Origin: Haemophilus haemolyticus_L
Lineage (GTDB): Bacteria > Pseudomonadota > Gammaproteobacteria > Enterobacterales > Pasteurellaceae
Assembly (NCBI RefSeq): GCF_003490595.1
Contig: NZ_QQGY01000007.1
Location: forward strand, 62,001-126,000
Direction of reading: 5' to 3'
Length of the DNA stretch: 64,000 nt
In this document: positions 53,008 through 62,014 of the stretch, piece by piece
Numbering within the stretch: the stretch's first letter is position 1
Layout: every line of letters starts with the position of its first letter
Made by a program: the position numbers and the translations under genes
The notes under the pieces: generated by a model
The model's database searches: none
The model's input: the letters and a program-made list of their open reading frames with translations, nothing else
What the model was told of the DNA's origin: nothing

Positions 53008-53817
53008 ATGGCAAAAAAATCTAAATGGGTGGTTGTGGCGACAGAAGGCGCAACCACAGACGGACGCACTATTCAGCGCAACTGGATTTCAGAAATGGCA
53101 GAAAGCTATGATCCGAAAAACACCTATGGCGCACGAATCAATTTAGATCACATCAAATTTTCAGTTTATCTGCCAGAAATGGCGAACTCACATTGTTTTG
53201 GCGATGTGTTAGCTGTAAAAACAGAAGAACGTGAAGACGGCAAATTACAACTTTTAGCTCAATTACAGCCAACTGATGCACTTATTGCATTAAATAAAGA
53301 AGGACAAAAAGTTTACACCTCCGTAGAAATTGACACCAATTTTGCCGACACAGGCAAAGCCTATTTAGTTGGTTTAGCCGTCACAGACAACCCAGCGAGC
53401 CTAGGCACAGAAATGTTAAGTTTCTCACACAATGGTTTAAATGCTCGCAAGTTAAAAGCGGACAACATTTTCACTGCCGCTATTGAAACTGAATTGGAAT
53501 TTGTGGAAGAAACACAAAGCATCTTTGAAAAAATCAAAGGCTTGTTTGCGAAAAAAGAAAAATCAGACGATGAACGCTTTTCTAATCAAACACAAGCCAT
53601 TGAGCTTTTAGCCGAGCAAACCAAAGAAACCTTGGAAAAATTAACCGCACTTTCTGACGATTTAGCAAAACAGCAAACCGAATTAACGGAAGTGAAAGCC
53701 ACCAATGAAAGCATTCAAGCCAAATTCACCACGCTTGAAAAAGCACCGTCCGCCGACTTCGGCAAACGTCCAATCGTTGCCGGTGAAGGTAAATCCGAAT
53801 TTTTAACCGATTGCTAA
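53008..53817 (+). CDS. Capsid scaffolding protein / protease (P2 GpO-like)
   Basis: GpO guides head assembly and cleaves itself and the capsid protein. The N-terminal serine protease part (residues ~1-150) holds ARINLDHIKF and GLAVTDNPASLGTEML (Asp, His and Ser candidates), and the C-terminal half is a helical scaffold rich in Gln and Lys with a coiled coil. Length is 269 aa (P2 O 284). AAGGAT precedes the start. Confidence 0.94.
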   Translation: MAKKSKWVVVATEGATTDGRTIQRNWISEMAESYDPKNTYGARINLDHIKFSVYLPEMANSHCFGDVLAVKTEEREDGKLQLLAQLQPTDALIALNKEGQKVYTSVEIDTNFADTGKAYLVGLAVTDNPASLGTEMLSFSHNGLNARKLKADNIFTAAIETELEFVEETQSIFEKIKGLFAKKEKSDDERFSNQTQAIELLAEQTKETLEKLTALSDDLAKQQTELTEVKATNESIQAKFTTLEKAPSADFGKRPIVAGEGKSEFLTDC

Positions 53818-53827
53818 AGGAACAACC

Positions 53828-54859
53828 ATGCGCAACGAAACTAAACAGAAATTTAATGCCTATGTGGCACGTGTCGCCGAATTAAACGGTGTAACAAGTA
53901 ATGATGTAGCAGAAACATTTACCGTAACCCCAAGCGTAGAACAAAAACTGATTGAAAAAGTGATGTTAAGTTCGAACTTCTTACAATGGATTAATGTTGT
54001 TCGTGATCCGTTAATGGAAGCGGAATTGGTCGGTCTTGAAGTGGCTTCCGCGATTGCAAGCACAACAGATACCAACACCAAAGAGCGCGAAACCAAAGAC
54101 GTTTCCAAAATGACCGGTCGCAAATATAAATGCGAACAAGTCAATTTCGACACGCATATTCCATGGGCAAAACTCGACCAATGGGCGAAACACCCTGACT
54201 TCCAGAAAAAATTGGCAAATTTAACGCAAAAAACCATCGCCTTAAACCTCATTATGATGGGGCTAAACGGCACAAGCCGCAGTGAAACCTCCGATTTGTC
54301 TTCAAATCCGAAACTGCAAGACGTGAAAAAAGGTTGGCTACAACAATTACGTGACGATATGCCAACACATGTAATGAACGGTGCAAATACTGAGAACAAA
54401 ATCAAAGTGGGTAAAGGTCAAGCCAAAAACCACGGCTATGAAAACATTGATGCCTTAGTGCTTGATGCCGTCAACACCTTAATTGATGAAGTTTACGCCG
54501 ATGACACCGAATTGGTGGTTATCTGCGGTCGTGAAATCTTAAACGATAAATACTTCAACATCGTTAACACGGATTTAAAACCGACGGATGACCTTGCAAG
54601 CCAAGTGATCATCTCACAAAAACAAATTGGTGGTTTAAAAGCGATTCGCGTCCCGTTCTTCCCGAAAAACTCAATCCTGATCACCCGATTGGATAATTTA
54701 TCCATCTACATTCAGGAAGGGTCAATGCGCCGTTTCATTAAGAACAATCCGAAACGCAACCGCGTAGAAGATTACTTGTCGCAAAACATCGACTACAAAG
54801 TCGAAGAATACGGTTGCGCGGCATTAATCGAAAACATCACATTCGAAGATAAAGAATAA
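53828..54859 (+). CDS. Major capsid protein (P2 GpN-like)
   Basis: The 343-aa protein matches P2 GpN (357 aa): MRNETKQKFNAYVARVAELNGV, KVMLSSNFLQWINVVRD, and the C-terminal YKVEEYGCAALIENI. The first ~25 residues are likely removed by the GpO protease. It follows the scaffold gene by ten bp and overlaps the small terminase gene by one base. Confidence 0.95.
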   Translation: MRNETKQKFNAYVARVAELNGVTSNDVAETFTVTPSVEQKLIEKVMLSSNFLQWINVVRDPLMEAELVGLEVASAIASTTDTNTKERETKDVSKMTGRKYKCEQVNFDTHIPWAKLDQWAKHPDFQKKLANLTQKTIALNLIMMGLNGTSRSETSDLSSNPKLQDVKKGWLQQLRDDMPTHVMNGANTENKIKVGKGQAKNHGYENIDALVLDAVNTLIDEVYADDTELVVICGREILNDKYFNIVNTDLKPTDDLASQVIISQKQIGGLKAIRVPFFPKNSILITRLDNLSIYIQEGSMRRFIKNNPKRNRVEDYLSQNIDYKVEEYGCAALIENITFEDKE

Positions 54860-55521
54860 TGACTGAACGTCTATCACCCGCACAAATCCATCTTCGTACC
54901 GTCTCCGCTGCAGTGGCTCATGCAGCGGAAACCGAAGACCTAAGCGATTTCACTGAATATGAAAAAATGTGCCGCTTGCTTGCGCGTCACCGCAAGGATT
55001 TAAAACAAATCCAATCGACGGAACGCAAAGCAGCATATAAAAAACAAATTTTGGTGGATTACTTACCATGGATTGAAGGCGCATTGTCTGCCGGCACCGG
55101 CAAACAAGACAATGTGCTGATGACATGGTGCGTGTGGGCGATTGACTGTGGCGAATATCATCTCGCCTTACAGATTGCCGATTATGCCGTATTTCATGAT
55201 TTACGCTTGCCCGAGCCATTCACTCGAACACTTGGTACTTTGTTAGCAGAAGAATTTGCCGACCAAGCCAAAGCCGCACAAGCCGCCAATAAACCGTTCG
55301 AAGTGGCTTACTTAGAGCAAGTTCAACGCATCACCGCTGATTGCGATATGCCCGATGAAAGCCGTGCTCGATTATTGCGTGAATTGGGTTTGTTATTGGT
55401 TGATAAGAACCCTGAACAAGCACTGGCATATTTAGAACGTGCTTTGGGTTTAGATCAGAAAATTGGCGTGAAAGGCGATATTAAAAAATTACGTAAGCAA
55501 TTAAACAAAGCCGATGAATAA
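54859..55521 (+). CDS. Terminase endonuclease small subunit (P2 GpM-like)
   Basis: GpM recognises and cuts cos. The 220-aa protein is the phage_term_sma family, with LSPAQIHLRTVSAA at the N-terminus and CRLLARHRKDLKQIQSTERKAAYKK. The C-terminus has a TPR-like region (PEQALAYLERALGLD). It starts on the TAATG of the capsid gene. A hairpin CCGAT/ATCGG straddles its stop and is followed by TTTT. Confidence 0.92.
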   Translation: MTERLSPAQIHLRTVSAAVAHAAETEDLSDFTEYEKMCRLLARHRKDLKQIQSTERKAAYKKQILVDYLPWIEGALSAGTGKQDNVLMTWCVWAIDCGEYHLALQIADYAVFHDLRLPEPFTRTLGTLLAEEFADQAKAAQAANKPFEVAYLEQVQRITADCDMPDESRARLLRELGLLLVDKNPEQALAYLERALGLDQKIGVKGDIKKLRKQLNKADE

Positions 55522-55644
55522 TCGGTTTTGGTAAAGAGCAAACCACGCAGCCGTCGGGCGGATTAAAAGTGCGGTCAAATTCTGACGGATTTATTGGCCG
55601 TGCTTAATTTAATCCTCACCCGACTTTTTTATAAGGGTAAATCA

Positions 55645-56151
55645 ATGAGCGACGGCGCAATATCAGTCAAACTTGCCCCCGATTATGAAATGGGCGAAGT
55701 GCAGCAACAGTTAAATGATTACGATACGTTAGATGACATTATCAGTAATGATGGTTTCTTCCCCGATATGTCACTTTCCCAATTTCGTAATCAATACCGT
55801 GCAGACGGCACCATCACCACACAACGTTTACAAGATGCCTTGATTGAGGGCATGGCAAGCGTCAATGCAGAACTCTCCACGTTTAAAACGCAAAGTAAAC
55901 ACGACAGTTTAGAACAGATCTCTGCCCCCTACATCAACGGCGAAAGCGTGCTGATTTATCGCTATAAACGTGCGGTAAGTTGCTTGGCACTGGCAAACCT
56001 TTATGAACGCTATGCAAGCTACGACAGCACTAACGATGGCGAAAAGAAAATGGCGCAACTCAAAGACAGCATTGATGAATTACGCCGTGATGCTCGCTTT
56101 GCGATTAGCGACATATTGGGCAGAAAACGTGTCGATGCGGAGTTAATCTAA
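55645..56151 (+). CDS. Head completion/stabilisation protein (P2 GpL-like)
   Basis: The 168-aa protein matches P2 GpL (169 aa) in size, position and the NDGFFPDMSLSQFRNQYRADGTIT segment. The ATG at 55645 behind AAGGGT was chosen; an upstream in-frame GTG would add 17 hydrophobic residues unlike the family. It overlaps the tail X gene by one base. Confidence 0.92.
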   Translation: MSDGAISVKLAPDYEMGEVQQQLNDYDTLDDIISNDGFFPDMSLSQFRNQYRADGTITTQRLQDALIEGMASVNAELSTFKTQSKHDSLEQISAPYINGESVLIYRYKRAVSCLALANLYERYASYDSTNDGEKKMAQLKDSIDELRRDARFAISDILGRKRVDAELI

Positions 56152-56360
56152 TGCAAGTTTACGCACAACAAAATGACAATTTGGACGCCATCCTTTATCG
56201 CCATTTTGGACGAAGTGAAGGCTTACTCGAAATAACATGCGAACTCAATCCACATTTAATGGATAAGCCCATTATTCCCATTGGTACCCCAGTCATATTG
56301 CCAGATGCCGATACAGAAAAAATCAGTGTAGCAAATGACACAATTCAACTTTGGAGCTGA
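56151..56360 (+). CDS. Tail protein X (P2 GpX-like)
   Basis: A 69-aa protein with a LysM-like fold: NDNLDAILYRHFGR and NPHLMDKPIIPIGTPVILPD match GpX (67 aa), needed for tail assembly. It starts within the stop of the head completion gene. The holin gene begins two bases after its stop. Confidence 0.93.
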   Translation: MQVYAQQNDNLDAILYRHFGRSEGLLEITCELNPHLMDKPIIPIGTPVILPDADTEKISVANDTIQLWS

Positions 56361-56361
56361 T

Positions 56362-56583
56362 ATGCACGACACACCATCAAGAGCGTCTTACACATCAGGA
56401 ATATTCGCTTTCTTAATTGGACGCATTGCCGATATGTTCTCAAATGTAAATTGGGCTGATGTCGCATCGGTTACAGGTATTGTGATTGGTATCGCCACCT
56501 TTCTTGTGAATTGGTATTACAAGAAAAAAGATTTTGAATTAAAAGAAAAAGAACTCGAACAACGGATCCATCATCATGATTAA
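56362..56583 (+). CDS. Holin
   Basis: A 73-aa protein with a membrane segment (VASVTGIVIGIATFLVNWYY), an N-terminal amphipathic stretch and a highly charged tail (KKKDFELKEKELEQRIHHHD), the layout of HP1-type holins. GGAG nine bases before the ATG at 56362 decides the start. It overlaps the endolysin gene by eight bases. Confidence 0.85.
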   Translation: MHDTPSRASYTSGIFAFLIGRIADMFSNVNWADVASVTGIVIGIATFLVNWYYKKKDFELKEKELEQRIHHHD

Positions 56584-57094
56584 ACGAATCGCAAAATACG
56601 TCTGCTCAGTCACGGTTGTTGTTGGGCTTGTTATTGCCACGCACGGAAATGAAATTCGAATATCAGAAAAAGGCTTGTTGCTGACTGGCAATGCCGAAGG
56701 TTGCATGCAAAAACCCTATCAATGCCCCGCTGATGTTTTAACTATCGGCATTGGCACAACAGATGCAGTAGAAAAAATTAACCGAAATAAAATTTACACC
56801 TTGCAAGAAATTGCCGAATTATACACGAAAGGCATTAAGCAAGCCGAAAAGTGTGTGAATACCTATGCCAACGGTCAAGCCATGCCACAAGGGGGATTTG
56901 ATGCATTGACATCAATTACATTCAATGTTGGATGTGGTCGATTAAAAAACAGCACACTTTTTAAAATGGCATGGAAAGGATACAGCAAAGAAATGTGCGG
57001 TCAATTTGAACGTTGGATTTATGCAGGCGGAAAACCACTGAAAGGCTTAATTGAAAGACGACAAAAGGAGAAGGCATTATGTTTGGGTTCTTAA
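56576..57094 (+). CDS. Endolysin, GH24 lysozyme with signal-anchor
   Basis: The 172-aa endolysin cuts peptidoglycan at lysis. The catalytic pattern E-x8-C-x5-T is visible in AEGCMQKPYQCPADVLTIG, the form in which Cys replaces the usual Asp, as in HP1-like lysozymes. Residues ~5-22 (weakly hydrophobic, rich in V, S, T and G) look like a SAR signal-arrest-release domain, so it may reach the periplasm through Sec and be released by the holin. Confidence 0.92.
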   Translation: MIKRIAKYVCSVTVVVGLVIATHGNEIRISEKGLLLTGNAEGCMQKPYQCPADVLTIGIGTTDAVEKINRNKIYTLQEIAELYTKGIKQAEKCVNTYANGQAMPQGGFDALTSITFNVGCGRLKNSTLFKMAWKGYSKEMCGQFERWIYAGGKPLKGLIERRQKEKALCLGS

Positions 57095-57429
57095 CGAAAA
57101 AAGAAAAATACATTTTATTGATTGGCCCGCTCATGCTTGTGGCAATTATTCTGTTTCAAGGGTGGCAAGCCAACCACTGGCGAGCCGAAGCTGCCAAAGA
57201 AGAACAATTAAAATTGCAGTGGGTAGAATCTTACATGGCATTGAATGAAAGCGTGGATAAATTCAATGAGCAACAAAAAGCACTCACGGAAGCCGTAAAT
57301 CAGTTAAAAATCTCTCAAACCAAGCAAACACAGGATTTAAAAAATGCACTTAAAAAACACCAAGATTGGGCTGACACTTTTATCCCTGATGATGTTAGCG
57401 GCGTGTTCAACAGCACCGAAAATCATTAA
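57079..57429 (+). CDS. Inner-membrane spanin (Rz-like)
   Basis: A 116-aa type II membrane protein: one N-terminal span (KYILLIGPLMLVAIILF) and a periplasmic coiled coil (~35-100). It overlaps the endolysin gene by 16 bp and the o-spanin gene by 86 bp, the embedded Rz/Rz1 layout. It spans the periplasm with the o-spanin to fuse the membranes in the last step of lysis. Confidence 0.88.
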   Translation: MFGFLTKKEKYILLIGPLMLVAIILFQGWQANHWRAEAAKEEQLKLQWVESYMALNESVDKFNEQQKALTEAVNQLKISQTKQTQDLKNALKKHQDWADTFIPDDVSGVFNSTENH

Positions 57430-57607
57430 ACAGCCAATTCTATGCCCGCAAGTTGCAGAATGTACACCACTTGCCGCCACAATTAAAACTAACGGCGATT
57501 TGGCTAACGCCTATCTACAAAGCCAACAAAAGCTAAGTGTATGCATTGTTGAGAATCAAGCATTAAAGAAATGCATTGATGAATTTAATAAGCAGGAAAA
57601 ACAATGA
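57344..57607 (+). CDS. Outer-membrane spanin lipoprotein (Rz1-like)
   Basis: An 87-aa lipoprotein with signal peptide and lipobox LAACS (Cys21), beginning inside the i-spanin gene in another frame. The position, the overlap and the small size identify an Rz1-type o-spanin. At 87 aa with extra cysteines it resembles P2 LysC/HP1-type proteins rather than the very short lambda Rz1. It overlaps the next gene by four bases. Confidence 0.87.
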   Translation: MHLKNTKIGLTLLSLMMLAACSTAPKIIKQPILCPQVAECTPLAATIKTNGDLANAYLQSQQKLSVCIVENQALKKCIDEFNKQEKQ

Positions 57608-57819
57608 CCGATCAATTTGACCGTGCGCAAGAACTCGAACAAATGACACGTGATATTGCGTTACAAAAACACCGCACTTTTAAAGCAATCAGTGCGTTTT
57701 ATTGCGAAGATTGCGACATCCCAATCCCTGAAAAACGCCGCCAATTAATTCAAGGCGTAACCCGTTGCGTGGTTTGTCAGCAAAAATACGAAATGCAACA
57801 ACGGAATTTCAGAAAATGA
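57604..57819 (+). CDS. TraR/DksA-type zinc finger protein
   Basis: A 71-aa protein with a four-cysteine zinc finger, CEDC...CVVC, and the PIPEKRRQLIQGVTRC core of the TraR/DksA C4 family. TraR-like proteins bind the RNA polymerase secondary channel and can shift host transcription without ppGpp. It sits in the lysis-tail junction, as in several Pasteurellaceae P2-like phages, and overlaps both neighbours by four bases. Confidence 0.9.
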   Translation: MTDQFDRAQELEQMTRDIALQKHRTFKAISAFYCEDCDIPIPEKRRQLIQGVTRCVVCQQKYEMQQRNFRK

Positions 57820-58067
57820 GAAAAACAACTCTTTATCTCGCCATTGCAGCTTCATTGCCGTGTTTAGCAAATACGTACACCGTACCATTTAGAGATGGTC
57901 CATTTGGTAAATATTCAAATTATCCTGACGGAAGAATAACAGAAGTATGCATTCATCAAGTAGGCTATTTGATGACGGACACTGGACATTTGGTTGTTGC
58001 CGTAGATAAAGACAACCGACCATTAATTTGCAAGCAGAAAAATGAAAAAGCCCAACCAACTGCGTAA
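57816..58067 (+). CDS. Small secreted protein of unknown function
   Basis: An 83-aa product whose first ~19 residues (MRKTTLYLAIAASLPCLANT) are a Sec signal peptide. The mature part of ~64 residues has two cysteines (EVCIHQ and LICKQK) that may form a disulfide. The start at 57816 overlaps the TraR-like stop as ATGA; an upstream in-frame start has no signal peptide at its N-terminus and was rejected. It overlaps gene R by 26 bp. I do not recognise the family. Confidence 0.7.
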   Translation: MRKTTLYLAIAASLPCLANTYTVPFRDGPFGKYSNYPDGRITEVCIHQVGYLMTDTGHLVVAVDKDNRPLICKQKNEKAQPTA

Positions 58068-58512
58068 AATCCTTGAACAAAGCCATCCCGATTTTGTAAA
58101 AAATCCCGACCATCTACAACTTTATGTGGACGGTGGACAAATCGTCGCAACGGGTGCCGCATCATTTAGTTTTGAATATCGTTACACACTCAATGTCGTG
58201 GTGACTGATTATGCAGGCGATATTGCCACCTTGATTGTGCCAATGATGGCTTATCTCCGCACAAATCAACCTGAAATATTAGAAAATCCACAAATTCGAG
58301 AGAACGCATTTAAATTCCAGGTAGATTACAACAATAACAACACCGCAGATATTAGTTTTGAAATCCAACTCACTGAACGTGTCGTGTCGAAAAAAGACGG
58401 TAATAACGTGCAGATCCATTATGCAAAAGAACCCGTATGGGATGAACCAAACCGAGTAAAAGTCTATTTGGAAAACTTGGATTCATTAATTTTTGAGGGT
58501 GATATCGTCTAA
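58042..58512 (+). CDS. Tail completion protein (P2 GpR-like)
   Basis: The 156-aa protein matches P2 GpR (155 aa): MKKPNQLRKILEQSHPDFVKNPDHL (in part) and GAASFSFEYRYTLNVVVTDYAGD. It finishes the tail terminus for head joining. One-base overlap with the S gene. Confidence 0.93.
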   Translation: MKKPNQLRKILEQSHPDFVKNPDHLQLYVDGGQIVATGAASFSFEYRYTLNVVVTDYAGDIATLIVPMMAYLRTNQPEILENPQIRENAFKFQVDYNNNNTADISFEIQLTERVVSKKDGNNVQIHYAKEPVWDEPNRVKVYLENLDSLIFEGDIV

Positions 58513-58970
58513 TGGCTACAGTAGAAGAAGTTCAGGCAAAATTGACCGCACTTATTGCCAATCTTTCTCCACAGGCTCGTAGACAGCTTGGGCGAAAAAT
58601 CGGGCAAGCCTTACGAAAAAGCCAATCGAATCGAATTGCACGCCAACAAAATCCAGATGGTTCTGCTTTTGAGCCAAGAAAACCACGTAAAGAATTTGGC
58701 AAAAAGAAAGGACGAATCAAACGCAAAGCCATGTTCGCCAAACTTCGTACCGCCCGACATTTAAAAGTGCGGTCAAATGGTAACGAAGTTTCTGTGGGTT
58801 TTAATGGCTCAAGTGCCGCCATTGCTGCAGTGCATCAATACGGTTTAAGCGCTAGCCCATCTAAAAATAAAGATTTCAAAGTGCAATATGCCCAGCGTGA
58901 ATCGCTGGGTTTTTCGGAAAGTGATGTGAATTTAATTGAAGATTTGATTATTGAGCAATTAAGTCTTTAG
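58512..58970 (+). CDS. Tail completion/virion morphogenesis protein (P2 GpS-like)
   Basis: The 152-aa protein is of the phage virion morphogenesis family (P2 S is 150 aa): basic N-terminal part RRQLGRKIGQALRKSQSNR, KRKAMFAKLRTARHLKV, and VHQYGLSASPSK. It carries two exact uptake cores. Its 3' end is overlapped by a gene on the other strand. Confidence 0.92.
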   Translation: MATVEEVQAKLTALIANLSPQARRQLGRKIGQALRKSQSNRIARQQNPDGSAFEPRKPRKEFGKKKGRIKRKAMFAKLRTARHLKVRSNGNEVSVGFNGSSAAIAAVHQYGLSASPSKNKDFKVQYAQRESLGFSESDVNLIEDLIIEQLSL

Positions 58971-59220
58971 ATTGTGATTTTAATTTGATGTGCTTGCGAA
59001 TAATGTGAATCCAATAGCAATACACTGCAAGTGCTGCAACACCAAGGAAAAAGTTGATTTCAGCAAGCCAAAGCACCGACCCCATCATCAACATATAAAG
59101 AAACAGAACAGGCGCGGCAATAATGCCAGAAACTAACCAAGGCAATGCAATCAAACCGAAACCGACAGCGAGCCCAAGCACACCAAAAGCGAAGATGAGC
59201 AGAAAAAGAATTGTGATCAT
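58948..59220 (-). CDS. Small membrane protein encoded antisense in the tail operon
   Basis: A 90-aa protein with two to three hydrophobic segments (residues ~1-30, 32-52 and 55-74) and a basic cytoplasmic tail (HIIRKHIKLKSQSKD). It has a strong GGGGG-type ribosome binding site and a good promoter on the minus strand, so it can be expressed from the prophage while late genes are silent. It overlaps the gpS 3' end by 23 bp. Superinfection exclusion is a plausible role; there is no direct evidence. Confidence 0.75.
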   Translation of the reverse strand: MITILFLLIFAFGVLGLAVGFGLIALPWLVSGIIAAPVLFLYMLMMGSVLWLAEINFFLGVAALAVYCYWIHIIRKHIKLKSQSKDLIAQ

Positions 59221-59244
59221 ATAGCCCCCTTTGTTTTAGTGCAT

Positions 59245-59272
59245 TATTTAATCTTTCTTTCTGAAAAGTCAA
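59245..59272 (-). promoter_or_regulatory. Promoter of the antisense membrane gene
   Basis: On the minus strand TTGACT and TAAATA are 16 bases apart, 24 bp before the membrane gene start. The -35 box is nearly perfect, consistent with expression without phage activators. Confidence 0.65.
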
Positions 59273-59288
59273 GAAAAAGTGAGAAAAT

Positions 59289-61988
59289 ATGAAAAGTTTA
59301 GAGTTGAAATTTGTTTTAGATGCAGTAGATAGGCTCACCACGCCATTAAAAAGCGTACAAAAACAGCTTGATTCTTTGCAGAAAAAAGTAAAAAACACAA
59401 CAACCGAGCTGAATAAATTACAACAGCAAGAAAAAACCGCTAATTCATTTAAACGATTAGAAAACGCTCTACAACAAAACAATCAAAAACTTGTAGAAGC
59501 GCGAGAAAAAGCGAAGAAATTAGCCGAACAATTAAAAAATACTGCCGCACCGACAGCAGCATTAAAAAGACAAGTCGAATCCGCGCATAAATCAGCACAC
59601 CGATTAGCACAATCACAAGAACATCAGCGGAAAAAACTGAACGAATTGCGCAAATCACTAAGACAAGGCGGATTTGACACGTCAAAATTCAAGGAAAGCC
59701 AAGAAAAACTAAAGCAAAAAATTAAACAATCAACGGCGGCAATCGAAAAACAAAATGCAGCAATGGCAAAGTTGCATCAGCGACAAGCAAAATATAAATC
59801 TTACCGCGAAAGCGTGGATAATTTAAAAAATAAAAGCGACCAGTTGCGAACATTCGGACAGCGCTCAATGATAGCAGGAACAGTGACAAATGCGCTGTCA
59901 GGTGTCATGCTTAAACCTGCACTTGACTTTGAACAAGACTTTTCGCGCGTGCAAGCATTAACAGGATTGAGTAAAGCGAACCCAGAACAAGCCGCCGCGC
60001 TTGAACGTTTACGCAATCAAGGGATTCATCTTGGTGCGACAACATCATTTATATCGGGTGAAGTTGCACAAGGTCAAGGCTATCTAGCCATGGCGGGTTT
60101 TAATGCTGACCAAATCGAAAAATCAATGCCTGCTATTTTAGCAATGACAAAAGCAGCAGGCATCGAAATGGGGCAAGTGTCTGATATTTCGTCAGATATT
60201 TCCTCAGGTTTTAAAATTTCCGCTGACGAAATGAATCGGGTTGCGGATGTACTCACAGCCACATTTTCCGGCTCAAACACTACCCTTGAAGGCTTGGGCG
60301 ACACAATGAAATATTTAGGTCCAATTGCCACGGCAACAGGTCAAGATTTCGAAACGATGTCAGCGATGGTTGGATTATTAGGTAATGTTGGGATAAAAGG
60401 CACGCAAGCCGGTACATCATTGCGTTCTGCCATGTTAAGACTTGCCGCCCCACCTAAACAAGCCGCAAAAGCATTGAAAATCCTAGGTGTGTCCGCCAAA
60501 GATAGTCGTGGAAATATGCGCGCTTTAACTAATATTTTGATGGATGTGGAGCGTAAAACCGCCAAAATGGGAACCGGTGACAGAATGGCATATTACAAAG
60601 CCATTTTTGGCACTGAAGCCGCAACGGCAATGGTTGAATTAGTCAAACAAGCAGGCGTAAATGGTATTCAGGAATTTACAGATAAATTAAAAAATTCTGC
60701 GGGTCGAGCCGAACAAGTTGCGCAAACAATGGCAGATAACTTACTCGGTGACATTAAAAACCTTGAATCAGCCCGTGAGGCTGTCGGCATTGCTATTTAT
60801 GACACTATTTCTGACGATATGCGCGCCAGTGTTCAATCAATCACTGAAATGGTGCGAAAAGTCAATGAATGGATAAAAGCAAATCCAGAATTGACTGCAA
60901 AAATCGTTAAATGGGGCGTGGCAATGGCAGGTGCAGTCACGGCACTCGGCGCATTGAGTCTTTTAACAAGTTTTGTGTTCTACCCAATCGCAAGGCTTGT
61001 TCTTGGGTTGTCAAAATTGGGTGTTATTTTACCTAAATTTATGGGGAAAGTTATAGATGTCAGCGGTGCAATCTCAAGATGGCTACTTTCCCCTCTAAAA
61101 CTTCTGCCTTATATTCTGTCACTTGGCGGCGCAGCTTTTATTAGTGCTGCACTCTTAATCTATAAATACTGGCAACCTATTAAAGCCTTTTTCGGCGGTT
61201 TTTGGGAGGGCTTAAAATCAGGTTTCCCCCCTGTCCTTGAAAAATTCCAACCACTTGGCACCGTATTTGGTATTGTCGTTGGATGGATTGAAAAAGCGGT
61301 GAAATGGTTTACCGATTTATTGTCTCCAGTACAAAGCACCAAAGAAGATTTAGATGCTGCAGCCAGTGCCGGTAAAAAATTTGGAGAATGGATAGCAGCA
61401 GGTATTGATTTTGCGCTCAAACCATTACAGCTATTAATGGATGGCATAAAATGGGTAATTGATAATATGCCAGGTATTCAAGCGGGAGCAAAAATTGTTG
61501 AAAATGCTAAACAATCAAGAAATGAAGAAACAAACAAGGTTATCAAATCAGGGAGTGCAACTGAAAGAACACTCGATGCACTTTCTGATTCGAATATGTA
61601 TTCTTCAGGCGGCTACACCGGCAATGGCGGCAAATATCAACCCATGGGCATTGTCCACGGTGGCGAATACGTGATGACCAAAGAAGCCACATCACGCCTT
61701 GGCGTCAATACACTCAATGCACTTAATTACGGCAAACGGGCACTTATTGCGGGCGGATTGGGGATCAGCGTTGCAACTGCCGCCCCTGTGCAAGTTGATA
61801 CTCGTGCACCAATATCTGCTCGTCCAGTGGTGACGCAATCCAGCCAACCAATGAGCGTAAATATCACCATCAATGCCGCACAAGGCATGGACGAACGAGC
61901 CATTGCACAACAAGTGGCAAAAGAAATACAACGCATTGAAAACCAACGCCAAGCAAGAGCAAGAAGTTCAATGTGGGACAGAGCATAA
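59289..61988 (+). CDS. Phage tail tape measure protein (TP901 family, GpT-like)
   Basis: The tape measure sets tail length and is probably injected first. The 899-aa protein has a long N-terminal coiled coil (~15-180), the TP901 core domain (~200-460; GATTSFISGEVAQGQGYLAMAGFN and KGTQAGTSLRSAMLRLAAPP in part), membrane-like segments (~545-630) and a C-terminal GGYTGNGGKYQPMGIVHGGEYV motif. P2 T is 815 aa but lies after sheath, tube and E genes; here it directly precedes the baseplate genes. Confidence 0.94.
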   Translation: MKSLELKFVLDAVDRLTTPLKSVQKQLDSLQKKVKNTTTELNKLQQQEKTANSFKRLENALQQNNQKLVEAREKAKKLAEQLKNTAAPTAALKRQVESAHKSAHRLAQSQEHQRKKLNELRKSLRQGGFDTSKFKESQEKLKQKIKQSTAAIEKQNAAMAKLHQRQAKYKSYRESVDNLKNKSDQLRTFGQRSMIAGTVTNALSGVMLKPALDFEQDFSRVQALTGLSKANPEQAAALERLRNQGIHLGATTSFISGEVAQGQGYLAMAGFNADQIEKSMPAILAMTKAAGIEMGQVSDISSDISSGFKISADEMNRVADVLTATFSGSNTTLEGLGDTMKYLGPIATATGQDFETMSAMVGLLGNVGIKGTQAGTSLRSAMLRLAAPPKQAAKALKILGVSAKDSRGNMRALTNILMDVERKTAKMGTGDRMAYYKAIFGTEAATAMVELVKQAGVNGIQEFTDKLKNSAGRAEQVAQTMADNLLGDIKNLESAREAVGIAIYDTISDDMRASVQSITEMVRKVNEWIKANPELTAKIVKWGVAMAGAVTALGALSLLTSFVFYPIARLVLGLSKLGVILPKFMGKVIDVSGAISRWLLSPLKLLPYILSLGGAAFISAALLIYKYWQPIKAFFGGFWEGLKSGFPPVLEKFQPLGTVFGIVVGWIEKAVKWFTDLLSPVQSTKEDLDAAASAGKKFGEWIAAGIDFALKPLQLLMDGIKWVIDNMPGIQAGAKIVENAKQSRNEETNKVIKSGSATERTLDALSDSNMYSSGGYTGNGGKYQPMGIVHGGEYVMTKEATSRLGVNTLNALNYGKRALIAGGLGISVATAAPVQVDTRAPISARPVVTQSSQPMSVNITINAAQGMDERAIAQQVAKEIQRIENQRQARARSSMWDRA

Positions 61989-61989
61989 T

Positions 61990-62014
61990 AAAAGGGGGAA
62001 AGCCCTTTTTTGTT
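61990..62014 (+). terminator. Terminator upstream of the two-gene moron
   Basis: AAAAGGG and CCCTTTT pair around a six-base loop, with a run of six T, starting one base after the tape measure stop. The arm sequences match those of the terminator at 62661. Confidence 0.75.

Noticed and set aside
53860..54405. 181-codon minus-strand frame inside the major capsid gene
   Set aside because: It is antisense to a well-supported capsid gene, with no promoter or ribosome binding site.
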